In this document: positions 15,657 to 25,000 of the stretch, in pieces
Position numbering within the stretch: the first letter of the stretch is position 1
Layout of the letters: each line of letters begins with the position of its first letter
Source of the DNA: Candidatus Phosphoribacter hodrii
GTDB lineage: Bacteria; Actinomycetota; Actinomycetes; Actinomycetales; Dermatophilaceae
NCBI GenBank assembly: GCA_016707175.1
Contig: JADJIB010000004.1
Span: 186,001 to 250,000, forward strand
Direction of reading: 5' to 3'
DNA length: 64,000 nt
Made by a program: the position numbers and the translations under genes
The notes under the pieces: generated by a model
What the model saw: only the letters and a program-made list of their open reading frames with translations
The model's database searches: none
Told to the model about the DNA's origin: nothing

Positions 15657-16946
15657 TCATCGCAGGACCGCCCGCACCGGCAGCGACGCGGTCGCGACGA
15701 ACCAACCGTCGTGCAGGCGGGCGTCCAGGCTGCCGCCCACCGAGGCCAGCCGACGCACCATCCCGTCGACCCCCAGGCCGGGCCGCTGGGGCGGGGCGGC
15801 ATCGGCAGCAACCGTATTGCGCACCTCCAGTCGCAGTTGACCCGCGCCGTCGCCGGAGTGTGTGCTCCAGACCTGCTCGACGTGGACCGGCTCACGGCGA
15901 TCGCCGTGTCGCACCGCGTTGGTGAGCATCTCCTGGGCGACCCGGTAGGCGACCGTCTCGAGCTCAGGCGGTAGCGGTTGGGGGATGCCGATGACGGTCG
16001 ACTCCACCCCGTGCCCGGCGTCGCGCAAGCCTGTCACGAGGGCGTCCAACGTCCCCGGGGGACGCTGGGCTCGGACGGCGGCACCCTCGACCTGGGTCGA
16101 CTCCAGCACGGTCCGCACGTCCTGCAGCGACCGGCGCGCCGCGTCGGCGATCCGATCGACCGTCGCCCGGACCTCGTCGGGATCCTGCAGGTATGCCGCG
16201 GCCTGAGCCTGCGCGAGAATCACCGCCAGCGAGTGCCCGACGACATCGTGGACGTCCCTGGCCAGGCGGGCCTGGCCAGCGCGCAACTCGGCGATCTCCC
16301 GCTCCCGCTCGACCTGCTGGTGGGCCAGGGCGGCGTGATCCTCGGCGAGGTGCTGCAGGGCGCGAGACCGGCGTGCCTCGTCGATCGATCGCACCGCCAA
16401 GCCGAGCAGCCACGGCGGGCCGAAGCCGACGAGGGCGAGCCCCAGCGGAATGAGGGCGACCTGGGTCCCCACCCCGGGCGGATCCACCAGCACCCGCTTG
16501 AGCGTTGCGGCATCGACGAGCGGCACCAAAGGCAGGACGATGTCGAGCCGGGTGCCGACCAGCCAGACACCCAGCACACCGAGCGCAAGGATCGACAGGC
16601 CGCTGAACCAGACCGTGACGGTGCGTCCCCAGCGGGCCGCCCCATAGGCCACCAGCGCCGTCGTCACTTCGGTGATCAGCAGGGTGGACCCAGTGCGCAG
16701 GTGCGCGTAGAGCAGGACCCACAACAGCGCCGCGGCCGCCACCGGTGCGCGCCGGAACAGCCCGACCGCGACCGCGAGGACGGCGACGATCCACCAACGA
16801 CCGATTGACCGCGCACTCATCTCGAAAGCACCCGCCGAAGCGACCAGGACGCCGAGGGCGGCGTCGGGCCACCAGCGCCGCACGTGGCGGGTCACTGGCC
16901 CAGCCGTGGCGGCGTGTCTGGGAATGGCACGGTGCCTAGTCAACAC
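15657..16946 (-). CDS. DesK/NarL-type membrane sensor histidine kinase
   Basis: A 429-residue kinase. The N-terminal half holds about six hydrophobic helices (residues ~27-185) with no large external domain. A coiled coil follows, then HisKA_3 with phospho-acceptor His233 (LARDVHDVVGHSL), and an HATPase_c-like domain with the N-box (VAQEMLTNAVRHG) and G-box (GLGVDGMVRRLASVGGSL). Intramembrane-sensing kinases of this type commonly detect envelope or antibiotic stress. It starts at a GTG that overlaps the ddl stop by 7 bases and ends 16 bases before the regulator, implying co-expression with D-alanine metabolism genes. Confidence 0.9.
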   Translation of the reverse strand: MLTRHRAIPRHAATAGPVTRHVRRWWPDAALGVLVASAGAFEMSARSIGRWWIVAVLAVAVGLFRRAPVAAAALLWVLLYAHLRTGSTLLITEVTTALVAYGAARWGRTVTVWFSGLSILALGVLGVWLVGTRLDIVLPLVPLVDAATLKRVLVDPPGVGTQVALIPLGLALVGFGPPWLLGLAVRSIDEARRSRALQHLAEDHAALAHQQVEREREIAELRAGQARLARDVHDVVGHSLAVILAQAQAAAYLQDPDEVRATVDRIADAARRSLQDVRTVLESTQVEGAAVRAQRPPGTLDALVTGLRDAGHGVESTVIGIPQPLPPELETVAYRVAQEMLTNAVRHGDRREPVHVEQVWSTHSGDGAGQLRLEVRNTVAADAAPPQRPGLGVDGMVRRLASVGGSLDARLHDGWFVATASLPVRAVLR

Positions 16947-17905
16947 TGCGCCGCGACGGCCGGGACGCGGCCACGCTGGCGGCTCGCGACAGCGGTGGTG
17001 ACGAGCAGGTCGAGCAGGTCGGGGTAGTCGAGCCCGGCCGCCGAGGCCATCCGGGGCAGTTGGGAATGCGGCGTGAGCCCCGGCATGGTGTTCACCTCGT
17101 TGAGGATCGGACCGGCCTCGGTGAGGAAGAAGTCCACACGGGCCAGGCCGCGGCAGCCGAGGGCGTCGACGACCTGCAGGGCGGCATCATTCAGAGCGTG
17201 TCGGTCCGCGTCGGCGAGTGCCGCCGGGACCCGGAAGTCGGCGCTGCCGTCGTACTTCGTCGTCGTGTCGAAGATGCCCGACCGGCCGATCTCCAACGGT
17301 GGCAGCACGGTCCAGGTGCCGTCGGGCTGTTCGATCACCCCGAGGTCGATCTCTCGACCGACGACGAACTGCTCGACGAGCACCGTTGTGTCGCAATGGA
17401 AAGCCGCTTTCACTGCCGCCCCGAGGTCACCCGGGCGCTCGACAAGGGTGACCCCATGACTGGACCCGGCCCGCAGTGGCTTGACGACGCAGGGTCCGGT
17501 CCACGGGATCGGCCCGTCGTCTGTCAGCAGGCGCCCCCGGGCGGTGGCCACGCCCACCGACTCGGCGACGAGTTGGGTTGCCCATTTGTGCATCCCAATC
17601 GCTCCCGCCCCGACCCCGCAACCGACGTAGGGGACCATCGCGACCTCGCACAGTGCCGCGAGGGTGCCGTCCTCACCGTGCGGCCCGTGGACCGCAGGGA
17701 ACACGACGTCGCATTCCTGCACGGCGGCGACCGCGGCGGCCAGCGGCAGAGGCGTGTCCGCCAGCCAGGCACCGTCGCGCGTGATGGTCAGGCGCAGGAC
17801 GTCGTATGCCGCCTGCTCCAGTCCGTCGGCCACTGCTGCGGCTGAGGCGAGCGACACCTCGTGCTCGCTGCTGCGGCCACCGCCGATGACGGCAACCCGG
17901 GTCAT
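16940..17905 (-). CDS. ddl: D-alanine--D-alanine ligase
   Basis: A 321-residue ATP-grasp ligase joining two D-alanines for peptidoglycan. Visible parts are the N-terminal GGGRSSEHEVSLASA (substrate-binding Glu in EHEVS), VFPAVHGPHGEDGTLAALCE, the ATP-grasp Lys in PCVVKPLRAGSSHGV, the omega-loop FDTTTKYDG retaining the Lys-Tyr pair of D-Ala-D-Ala ligases, and the metal site ARVDFFL/ILNEVNTMPG. The retained Tyr argues against a VanA-like D-Ala-D-Lac ligase. The start ATG at 17905 overlaps the alr stop by four bases. The pairing with alr and a two-component system suggests a dedicated cell-wall operon. Confidence 0.93.
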   Translation of the reverse strand: MTRVAVIGGGRSSEHEVSLASAAAVADGLEQAAYDVLRLTITRDGAWLADTPLPLAAAVAAVQECDVVFPAVHGPHGEDGTLAALCEVAMVPYVGCGVGAGAIGMHKWATQLVAESVGVATARGRLLTDDGPIPWTGPCVVKPLRAGSSHGVTLVERPGDLGAAVKAAFHCDTTVLVEQFVVGREIDLGVIEQPDGTWTVLPPLEIGRSGIFDTTTKYDGSADFRVPAALADADRHALNDAALQVVDALGCRGLARVDFFLTEAGPILNEVNTMPGLTPHSQLPRMASAAGLDYPDLLDLLVTTAVASRQRGRVPAVAAQC

Positions 17906-19050
17906 CGCTGGTCCCGTGAGACACCCGAATACCGCCGCGCCACGCGGCCGCCCAGGCCGGTGAGGATCTCGTGCGGCAGCGTCTGCGCCCATTCGGCCCA
18001 CTCGACAAGGGTCGGCCCTTCGCCGCCGAGGACGACCACGGGCTCCCCGAGCTCGATCTCCAGTCGCCCGACGTCGATGACCGTCTGGTCCATGTTGACC
18101 CCACCGACGACCGGGCAGCGGTGGCCACCAACCGACACCTCCGCACGCCCGGCAGCACCGCGAGGTATGCCGTCCGCGTAGCCCACCGGAACGGTGACCA
18201 GTCGGGTGGCCCGCTTCGCCCGCCAGGTATGGCCGTAGCCGACGCCGGTGCCTGCCACGACATCCCGCACCGCGACGACCGGCGCTCTCAGCGTGACGAC
18301 CTGAGCCAGCAGGGTCGTCGAGGAGGGGTCGACACCGACCAATCCGGCCCCGACCCGGCTCATCGTGTGCCTGGATCGGGGGTCGGTGAGGCAGGCGGCG
18401 GTGGTGGCGAGGTGGCGGTGCTCGGGAGCGAGGCCGTGCCCAGCCGCAGTCGTCACCGCCCAGTCAAAGACGGCCCGGCCGCGTTGGGAGGCTGCGTGCC
18501 GGGGCCGCCCGGCGTGCGACAACTGACCCATGACTCCGACGACGTCGACCAGTCCGGACTGCTGGGCCTGGCCGGCCCGGGCGCAGAGGGCGGGCCAGGC
18601 CAGCGGCGGCGACCCGTCGCGGGCCATGCCGCAGTCGACGGCCAGGTGGACGGACGCGACCCGACCGGTGCGGCGAGCGGCACGGCATACCGCGTCGAGG
18701 TGCTCGATCGAGCCGACGGCGAGGTGGACTCCGGCGGCGAGGCCGGCGGCGAAGTCCCCGTCCACGGGGTTGAGCCAACTGAGGATCGGTGCGGTGAGGC
18801 CGTCCGCGCGCAGCGCGAGTGCCTCGGCCAGCGAGGTCACGCCGAGGCCGATTGCCCCGTGGGACAGCGCGGTTCGCGCGATCTGCGTGGCACCCAGCCC
18901 GTAGCCGTCGGCCTTGACGACGGCGAGCAGCGCTGGCGTCAGCGCCGCGAAGCGCCGGGTGTTGGCGCCGACCGCCGACAGGTCAATGTCGAGGACGGCG
19001 CCCGCGGTGGGAGCGGCGGGACGGAGGGAAACGCTGACGGCCGCGCTCAT
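17902..19050 (-). CDS. alr: Alanine racemase
   Basis: A 382-residue PLP enzyme making D-alanine from L-alanine. The PLP-binding Lys46 lies in AVVKADGYGLGA and the opposite catalytic Tyr272 in GVGYGHTWRAKR. VDCGMARDG and the C-terminal GVNMDQTVID complete the fold-III racemase signature. It is the first gene of a coupled alr-ddl-kinase-regulator run. Most actinobacteria have their housekeeping alr near tsaE/tsaB, so this may be a second copy, which cannot be checked here. Directly upstream is a four-unit repeat array that may contain or separate its promoter. Confidence 0.94.
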   Translation of the reverse strand: MSAAVSVSLRPAAPTAGAVLDIDLSAVGANTRRFAALTPALLAVVKADGYGLGATQIARTALSHGAIGLGVTSLAEALALRADGLTAPILSWLNPVDGDFAAGLAAGVHLAVGSIEHLDAVCRAARRTGRVASVHLAVDCGMARDGSPPLAWPALCARAGQAQQSGLVDVVGVMGQLSHAGRPRHAASQRGRAVFDWAVTTAAGHGLAPEHRHLATTAACLTDPRSRHTMSRVGAGLVGVDPSSTTLLAQVVTLRAPVVAVRDVVAGTGVGYGHTWRAKRATRLVTVPVGYADGIPRGAAGRAEVSVGGHRCPVVGGVNMDQTVIDVGRLEIELGEPVVVLGGEGPTLVEWAEWAQTLPHEILTGLGGRVARRYSGVSRDQR

Positions 19051-19184
19051 GTCTCGGTGCCGACGGACGGGTGGGCGGGGGGAAGTGGCATGACCTCGAC
19101 GCTAGGGACGTCCCCGGTCTCCGCACCTCCACCTGGAGTGCCGTCGGCCTGCCCCCAGGTGCCGACCTGCCCCCGCGCCCCACC

Positions 19185-19368
19185 GAGATAGCGCTCGCAC
19201 GGTCATCTTTCGGCTGCCCACCCCGGGTTTGGGCCCGGAGATAGCGCTCGCATGGTCATGTTTCCGGCGCCCACCCCGGGTTTGGGCCCGGAGATAGCGC
19301 TCGCACGGTCATGTTTCCGGTGCCCGGCCGGGTTTGGGCCCGGAGATAGCGCTCGCACGGTCATGTTT
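19185..19368. repeat. Direct array of four 26-bp intergenic elements, ~53-bp period
   Basis: Copies start at 19185, 19238, 19291 and 19343, each with core GATAGCGCTCGCACGGTCAT (C or T at one site) followed by CTTT/GTTT. The ~27-bp segments between them are also alike (CCCCGGGTTTGGGCCCG) and carry a small stem, so the real unit is ~53 bp. The array fills the 320-bp gap between the alr start and the lipoprotein stop. The same element recurs near 41.9, 53.3 and 55.1 kb. Confidence 0.93.
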
Positions 19369-19370
19369 CC

Positions 19371-20174
19371 TCAGGTGGGGGAGACCGCCGGGAGGTTTTG
19401 CGCGAACCACTCGAGCTGGCGTATGCCGTGTGCTCGCCAATAGGTGTCGTCGTGACCGCCTGCGTCGAAGGTGACGACCGCGTCAGGGACCAGCTTGGCG
19501 AAGGCGCGGTTGGCCGCGATGAACGGGTCGGAGGTGCCGCAGTCCAGGCGCAACGGCATACCGGCAAATGCTTTAGTGCGGGCGAAGACGTCGTGGGCGA
19601 CGAAGTCCGCCCGGTCGTCGAAGGCCCCCGGCGCGCTCGCTCCGGGGGAGGTCCACAACGCCGAGCTCATGCAGCCCACAGCGCCGACCACGTCACGTCC
19701 GCAATGCGCGGCGAGCCAGAGGGCGCCGTAGCCGCCCATCGACCAGCCCAACAAGCCCACCGGAGCGGGTGAGACACCCTGGGTCCGCAGGACGGGCAGG
19801 AGGTCATCGATGACCATGGCCCCCACGTCGGAGCCGTCCCGGCGGGCGTGAAAGTAGGTCCCGCCGCAGTCGACGGCAGCCACCGCCACCCCGAGGCGGG
19901 AGACCTGGTCGAACAACCCGAGGAACGAGGCGTCCCCGACAGAACCGCCCTTCCCGTGGAGCGCGACGACCAGCCGCGGGCTCGGGACGACGGCCGGATC
20001 GGGCCGCACGAGTCGCCATCGGGGGCTCGCGCCCGGCCAGTGGGTGGAGGTGAGGGCGCCCTCGGAGCCGAGCGTCCCCGGTGAAGGCGTCGGCGCGGCA
20101 GTGCATCCGGCGAGGACGATCGCGCCGACGGCGCGCACCCCCACGCGCAGCGCCCCCCTGCGGGTCAACTCCAT
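19371..20174 (-). CDS. Secreted alpha/beta-hydrolase lipoprotein (esterase-like)
   Basis: A 267-residue protein with an RR-containing signal (ELTRRGALRVG) and lipobox VLAGC with Cys24, so probably a Tat-exported lipoprotein. The hydrolase core shows the oxyanion region ALHGKGGS, nucleophile Ser145 in GWSMGGYG, a late Asp in DCGTSDPF and His in GGHDDTYW, which complete a catalytic triad. It resembles the esterase D/feruloyl-esterase branch (PF00756-like); the substrate is unknown. The 5' end of this gene, including the start, is partly duplicated upstream (20363-20451). Confidence 0.86.
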   Translation of the reverse strand: MELTRRGALRVGVRAVGAIVLAGCTAAPTPSPGTLGSEGALTSTHWPGASPRWRLVRPDPAVVPSPRLVVALHGKGGSVGDASFLGLFDQVSRLGVAVAAVDCGGTYFHARRDGSDVGAMVIDDLLPVLRTQGVSPAPVGLLGWSMGGYGALWLAAHCGRDVVGAVGCMSSALWTSPGASAPGAFDDRADFVAHDVFARTKAFAGMPLRLDCGTSDPFIAANRAFAKLVPDAVVTFDAGGHDDTYWRAHGIRQLEWFAQNLPAVSPT

Positions 20175-20261
20175 GCTCCGAGGGTATGCCGCCCCCTGGC
20201 CACGTGGGTCCTATCGACCGCCGCGCCCCGCGCTGTGCCCGTCGGTCTTATCGACGCCCCG

Positions 20262-20297
20262 AAAGATCGTCGAGGTTCGCGGTGCTCGACGATCTTT
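20262..20297. repeat. Perfect 12-bp inverted repeat
   Basis: AAAGATCGTCGA (20262-20273) and TCGACGATCTTT (20286-20297) with a 12-base loop lie in the gap between divergent genes. A related imperfect palindrome (AAGGATCGTCGACCTT) follows at 20311-20326. The half-site ATCGTCGA therefore occurs repeatedly. This could be a regulator-binding site or an mRNA hairpin; neither can be decided. Confidence 0.75.
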
Positions 20298-20362
20298 GCT
20301 CGACCTGACGAAGGATCGTCGACCTTTCAATGGCGCCGAGGACGGCTCGGGAGGCGGTCGCA

Positions 20363-20451
20363 CCGACGGCGCGCACCCCCACGCGCAGCGCCCCCTGCGC
20401 GTCACCTCCATGCCCCGGTGGGTATGCCGCCCCGTCTGGCGCAGGTGGGTC
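20363..20451 (-). pseudogene. Duplicated, frameshifted 5' fragment of the lipoprotein gene
   Basis: This stretch repeats 20125-20210: the first ~32 bases are identical (CCGACGGCGCGCACCCCCAC onward) and the rest is about 85% alike by eye, covering the lipoprotein start codon, the RR signal region and the upstream GGTATGCCGCCCC. In this copy one C of the C-run is missing, so the frame breaks after MEVTRRGR. The ~150 bp between the copies holds the ATCGTCGA inverted repeat. The rest of the gap (20175-20512) has no other gene. Confidence 0.85.
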
Positions 20452-20501
20452 ACACAGGTGGTGAGTCTCGGGTTACTCTGGCAGAACCAACGAGCCCTTT
20501 C

Positions 20502-20507
20502 GGGAGG
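20502..20507 (+). promoter_or_regulatory. Ribosome binding site deciding a TTG start
   Basis: GGGAGG ends five bases before TTG at 20513. The alternative GTG at 20507 overlaps the site itself, so TTG is the better start for the PLDc_N-like protein. Confidence 0.7.
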
Positions 20508-20512
20508 TGCGT

Positions 20513-20971
20513 TTGCTCAGGTTCCTGCCCGCCGTCGTCGAGCTTGCGCTGCTCGTCTACTGCCTCGTCGACTGCATCCAGACCGAACGATCCCGAGTTC
20601 GGACGCTGCCCAAGCTCGGATGGATCCTGCTCATCATCATTCTGCCCATCATCGGCGGAGTCGGCTGGCTCCTGGCCGGGCGTCCTCGACGGGATGGGAC
20701 GGGCGACCACGGGGCTTTCGGGACGGCGATCCGCGGGCTGGGTGGCGGTCCTGACAGCAGCGCCCCCAGGCGGCCGCTGGCTCCGGAGGACGACCCGAAC
20801 TTCATGCGGGGGCTGGATCACGGCAACCCGGAGAAGGAACGCCTCCTCGAGGAGTGGGAAGCCGAGCGCGCGCGCCGCGAGGCCCAGGAGCCTGTGGCAC
20901 CGAAAGACGCCGAGGACGCACCTGGGGAGACCCCCGGGTCCCAAGAGCGCCCCACTGACGCCCCCGGCTGA
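20513..20971 (+). CDS. PLDc_N-domain small membrane protein
   Basis: A 152-residue protein with two N-terminal membrane helices (LPAVVELALLVYCLVDCI and LPKLGWILLIIILPIIGGVGWLLAGRP) separated by a short charged loop. This is the PLDc_N (phospholipase D N-terminal, cardiolipin synthase leader) layout, without the phospholipase domain. The tail is a charged, mostly disordered or helical region (ERLLEEWEAERARREAQEP). Such stand-alone PLDc_N proteins are common in actinobacteria and uncharacterised. The TTG start is chosen from the ribosome site. It is convergent with the RIO kinase, 4 bases away. Confidence 0.83.
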   Translation: MLRFLPAVVELALLVYCLVDCIQTERSRVRTLPKLGWILLIIILPIIGGVGWLLAGRPRRDGTGDHGAFGTAIRGLGGGPDSSAPRRPLAPEDDPNFMRGLDHGNPEKERLLEEWEAERARREAQEPVAPKDAEDAPGETPGSQERPTDAPG

Positions 20972-20975
20972 CCGC

Positions 20976-21815
20976 TCACCAGCGGGAGGTGGCCGCCCCT
21001 AAGAGCTGGGCGAAGAACTCGTCGGGGTCGACGGCATACCCGCGCCGGGTGAACCACGCGGCCATGGTGCGGGCATCGCGCTCGAGGAACTCGAAGCCGT
21101 GCGGGTTGCCGATGACGTCGACGATCTGCGGCCAGTCGATGAGGACGATCCGGTCGACGTCGAGCAGGACGTTGTAGGGGGAGAGGTCGCCGTGCGCCCA
21201 CCCCATCTCCGCCAGGCTCAGCATCGCCTCGCGGACCTGGTCGAACAGCCCGGCGAGGGCCGTCTCCGGCGGCCGGCTGTCGGCCAGCCGCGGCGCCGCC
21301 AGGCCGTCGGCTCCGATGAACTCCATGAGGATCTCGGTGCCGTCGAACTGAACGGGGTAAGGGACGGGGAGGCCCGCGGTCCACAACGCGCCGAGCGTCT
21401 CGAACTCTGCGAAGGCCCAACGCCCCGAGATCATCTCCTTGCCAAAGTCGGTGCGCCGGGCCATCGCCCGGTTCTCCCGGGAGCGACGCACCCGCCGACC
21501 CTCCAGATAGCCGGCGTCGCGATGGAACATCCGATGCTTGCTGTTGCGGAAGCGCTTGGCCGCGAGGAAGACGTCGTGGGTCGGGTCGCCGGGGACCCAG
21601 CGTCGAACGACGTGGACGTCGGCCTCCTTGCCGGTCTTGAGCACACCGAGGTCGGCGTCGACGGCACCCAGGTCGGTGACGACCCACGAGGGTCGGGGTC
21701 CAGGCCCGTGGGCGGCTCCGTCCCACGTTGACCAGCGGTCACCGTCGGGGGGCGCGTCGGGGTGCGAGTCGACGGCGAACTCCGCTGGCTCATCTGACGA
21801 TGGCGAATGTGACAC
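20976..21815 (-). CDS. RIO-family protein kinase
   Basis: A 279-residue atypical kinase of the RIO1 group. The ATP-binding Lys is in VFLAAKRFRNSKHRMF, the catalytic loop is WAHGDLSPYNVLL with Asp and Asn, and the metal-binding Asp is in VLIDWPQIVD. It lacks the activation loop of classical kinases. Bacterial RIO kinases are little studied; substrates are unknown. GTG at 21815 is chosen because GGAG lies seven bases before it; the frame is open further up. It is divergent from the CHAT gene and shares a ~210-bp intergenic region with it, containing an inverted GTATGCCG pair. Confidence 0.87.
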   Translation of the reverse strand: MSHSPSSDEPAEFAVDSHPDAPPDGDRWSTWDGAAHGPGPRPSWVVTDLGAVDADLGVLKTGKEADVHVVRRWVPGDPTHDVFLAAKRFRNSKHRMFHRDAGYLEGRRVRRSRENRAMARRTDFGKEMISGRWAFAEFETLGALWTAGLPVPYPVQFDGTEILMEFIGADGLAAPRLADSRPPETALAGLFDQVREAMLSLAEMGWAHGDLSPYNVLLDVDRIVLIDWPQIVDVIGNPHGFEFLERDARTMAAWFTRRGYAVDPDEFFAQLLGAATSRW

Positions 21816-22016
21816 GTGATGACTCCGTATGCCGGGTGGCTGACTCCCAGCCTCGCGGCATACCCCCGTGGTGGGCAACGGATTATCCGCCGGGGGTGAG
21901 CGCAGGAGTCAGGTGCGGTGTGCGCCGAACTTCCGCGGGACCGGATGTATCCAGATCCCTGGTCAAGCACTCCTCTCACGCGAGAAGGTGGGTCCTGTCG
22001 ATCTCTCCCTCGACAC

Positions 22017-22023
22017 AAAGGAA
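22017..22023 (+). promoter_or_regulatory. Ribosome binding site deciding the CHAT start
   Basis: AAAGGAA ends five bases before the GTG at 22029. The longer frame back to 21918 has no comparable site and encodes an unconvincing leader. Confidence 0.7.
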
Positions 22024-22028
22024 CTGGC

Positions 22029-25000
22029 GTGCCTGACAAGAGCCTTGGCCGCGGCGGACTTCGCGTGAGCTATCCGAGCACCCACACCGTCGGAGTTCCG
22101 GTGCCCAGGAAGGACCGTGACCTCGGCGCCGTCGACACCCACGCGATCCTCCTGGAAGCGTTGCGGGACAACGATTTCGAGAAGGTCGACGAGTTCACGC
22201 TGACCCCTGAGGTGCGGCGCGATCGGGACCCGCTGCCGCGTGACCCCGGCAAACTCACCATGGAGCTCGACGTCGAGGGCGAGCAGGACGCCGTCGTCCT
22301 GGTCGAGAAGGACGGGTGCTATTCGTGGCATCTGCCGACGGGCGACAAGGCTCGCCGGCGCGGGCTGCCGGGGGAGAAGCGGGCGGTCCGTTTCGACATC
22401 GATCTGGCCGTGAGCGACGCGGCATACGCCAACCGACGCGTCGAGCGCGGGCTCGACGACGGACCACGAACCCGTGGTCTGTTCGGCGACCTCCTCGCCG
22501 GTGCGGTCCGGGTCGTCGTCATGAAGTTCGCCGCGCCGTTGCTGGTCGGTGCGGCCGTCGGCTTCCTGGAGCGACACGTCGAGCCGGGGATCGTCCACAT
22601 CACTGCACCGGATCCCGCCACCTGGCAGCGCGTCGAGCGTCTGGATCAGCTGGGTCTGCCGACCGATCGGCCGGTGCGGATCCTGCTGTTCATCCACGGC
22701 ACCTTCTCCTCGACGCTCAGCGCGTTCGGGTCAATGGCGGTGTCGGACAACGGTGCTCGATTCCTTGAGTCGGCGCTTAGGCAATACGACGCGGTGATCG
22801 GCTTCGATCACCCCACCCTGTCGGTCGACCCGATGGTCAACGCGACGGACCTGCTCACCCGGGTGTCGTCGGTGACCAACGGGGTCAGCTTCGACGTCAT
22901 CACTCACAGCCGCGGCGGGCTGACGACGCGCAGTTTCGCGGAGTACGTCCTGCCCGGCTCGGGCTGGAACGGGCGGGTCGAGAAGGCGGTCTTCGTCGCC
23001 GCGACGAACAATGGCACTCACCTGGCCGACACCGACCGGTGGTACGACCTCATCGATATCGCAACGAACCTCACCATGGTGGGTGCGGGTGTGCTCGCGG
23101 CCATGCCGGGTGGCGCTCCGGTCGCGGCTGTGGTTGCCGGAGTCGTCAAAGGTCTCGGCGCGCTGGTCAAATACCTCGGGGCGTATGCCGTGGAGGAGGA
23201 CGGAGTGCCGGGGTTGGCGGCGATGCGCCCCGGAGGGCCGTTCGTCACTGGGATCAACCAGACCCAGCCCGGGCAACCGACCCCGGGAACGCCGTGGTTC
23301 GTCGCCAAGAGCAACTTCCACGTCACCGTCGGTGACGACAGCCATCGACCGCCGGAATTCCCCAAGGAGTTGGCCGTCCGGCTCGCCGAGGGGCTGGTGG
23401 ATCAGGTGTTCCGGGGCGACAACGACCTGGTCGTCGACTGCGAGTCGATGGGGTCGATCGACGCAGCTGTCGGCGGCGGGTTCGTCGCGGACACCTACGA
23501 CTTCGAGTCGAACGACGTGGTCTACCACGGCAACTACTTCCTGCAGCCCGACTTCGTCCGGCGGATGACCGACTGGCTGTTGTGGCGAGTGGAGGCAGCG
23601 ATGGCCGAGCCACCTGAGGCGGCAGCTGAACCGCCCGAGGAGGCAGCCGAACCGCCAGAGGTGGTTCGGGGCATCGACTTCGGCGAGCCGCCACCACCGG
23701 CGGCGCCTCCACCGCCGGTGCGTGGCGTTGACGTGCCTGCTGACCCTGGGGCGCCCCCGGCCGCCCCCAACGTCGCGGAAGCCACCCTCCTCGCGTCGAT
23801 GACGGCCAAGCCCTCGGTCGGAGTGCCGACCGCCCTTCGAGTGGCGTTGTCCCGCAAGGAACTCCACGTCGCCGCTGGTGAGGTCGGCGCAGTTGGGGGT
23901 TTCGTCGCTCCCGCCGACCGCCCGCTGGCGGTCAATGTCGCCGCCTCGGCCAACGCCCGCGTCGGCCTGGCCCCCGACCAACTCGGTGAATTCGCGACCG
24001 ACAGCTTCCAACTCCCCCCAGGAGGTGGCACCTCCGAGTTGGAGTTCTTCGTCGAAGCCCAAGCGGCTGGCCCGGTCACCGTGACCGTGGTCGTCCAGGA
24101 CGGCGTCAAATGGCTCAAGTCTCTGGCCCTCACGGCAACGGCTGGCGCGCCGGTCGCGCCGGTCGCGGCGGCGGTTTTCGCCGCTCCCGGCCCGCTCCAA
24201 CCCGAGGCGCTCGCGTCGGCTTCGACGCCGCTGCCGGCCAGCGCGGACCAGCCCGACTTCGAGGACTACTTCACCATCCAGGTCCAGGAAGCCCGGTTCG
24301 GAGCGGACACGAAGTTCCTCTACGTCGTCAGCTGCCCCCGACTCGGGATCAGCGAGCGGTTCGAGTCCCTGCCGCTGCGCGCCCGGAGCGACTACATCGC
24401 GGCCACTCTCGCCGACGTCAAACGGGCGTGGGACGACCACGGTGCGGGGGCGGCATACCTGGAGACGCTGCAGGACATCGGAGCCGACTTGTTCGGCACG
24501 TTGTTCCCCGAGGACCTGCGCGCGCTGCTGTGGGCCAACCGGTCCAAACTGGCCCCCATGGTCCTGCGGGCGGACGAGCCCGATGTCCCGTGGGAGTTGA
24601 TCCATCTCAAACCGGCCAACGGCACTCGCCAGAAGGCTCCGGCGTTCCTCGGTCAACTGGGCATGCTGCGCTGGCCCTTCGACGGCTACCCGCAGGCGAC
24701 CCTCCGGGCTCGGCCCGGGCGGGTCCGTGTCCTGTGCCCGGACAGGGCGGGTCCGGCTGCACCGGGCGCCGGTGTCCGGAAGGAGGCCGACTTCCTCGAG
24801 CAACGCCTCGGCGCGTCCTCGCTGCCCGGCACGGAAGCGGCGCTGCGGACCCTGTTGCGTGGCGGCGACTTCGACCTGCTGCACTTCTCCGGCCACGGAG
24901 TCGCCGACCCCAAGGACATCGGCTCGGCCAAACTCCTCCTCACCCAGGTGCTCGAAGGCGGGGGCGCGGTCAAGCTGCGCTACCTCACGGCGCGGGCGGT

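Noticed and set aside
16940..19050. Vancomycin-resistance (van-type) operon
   Set aside because: The ligase keeps the D-Ala-D-Ala-type Lys-Tyr pair, there is no vanH or vanX homologue, and the racemase lacks a VanT membrane domain.
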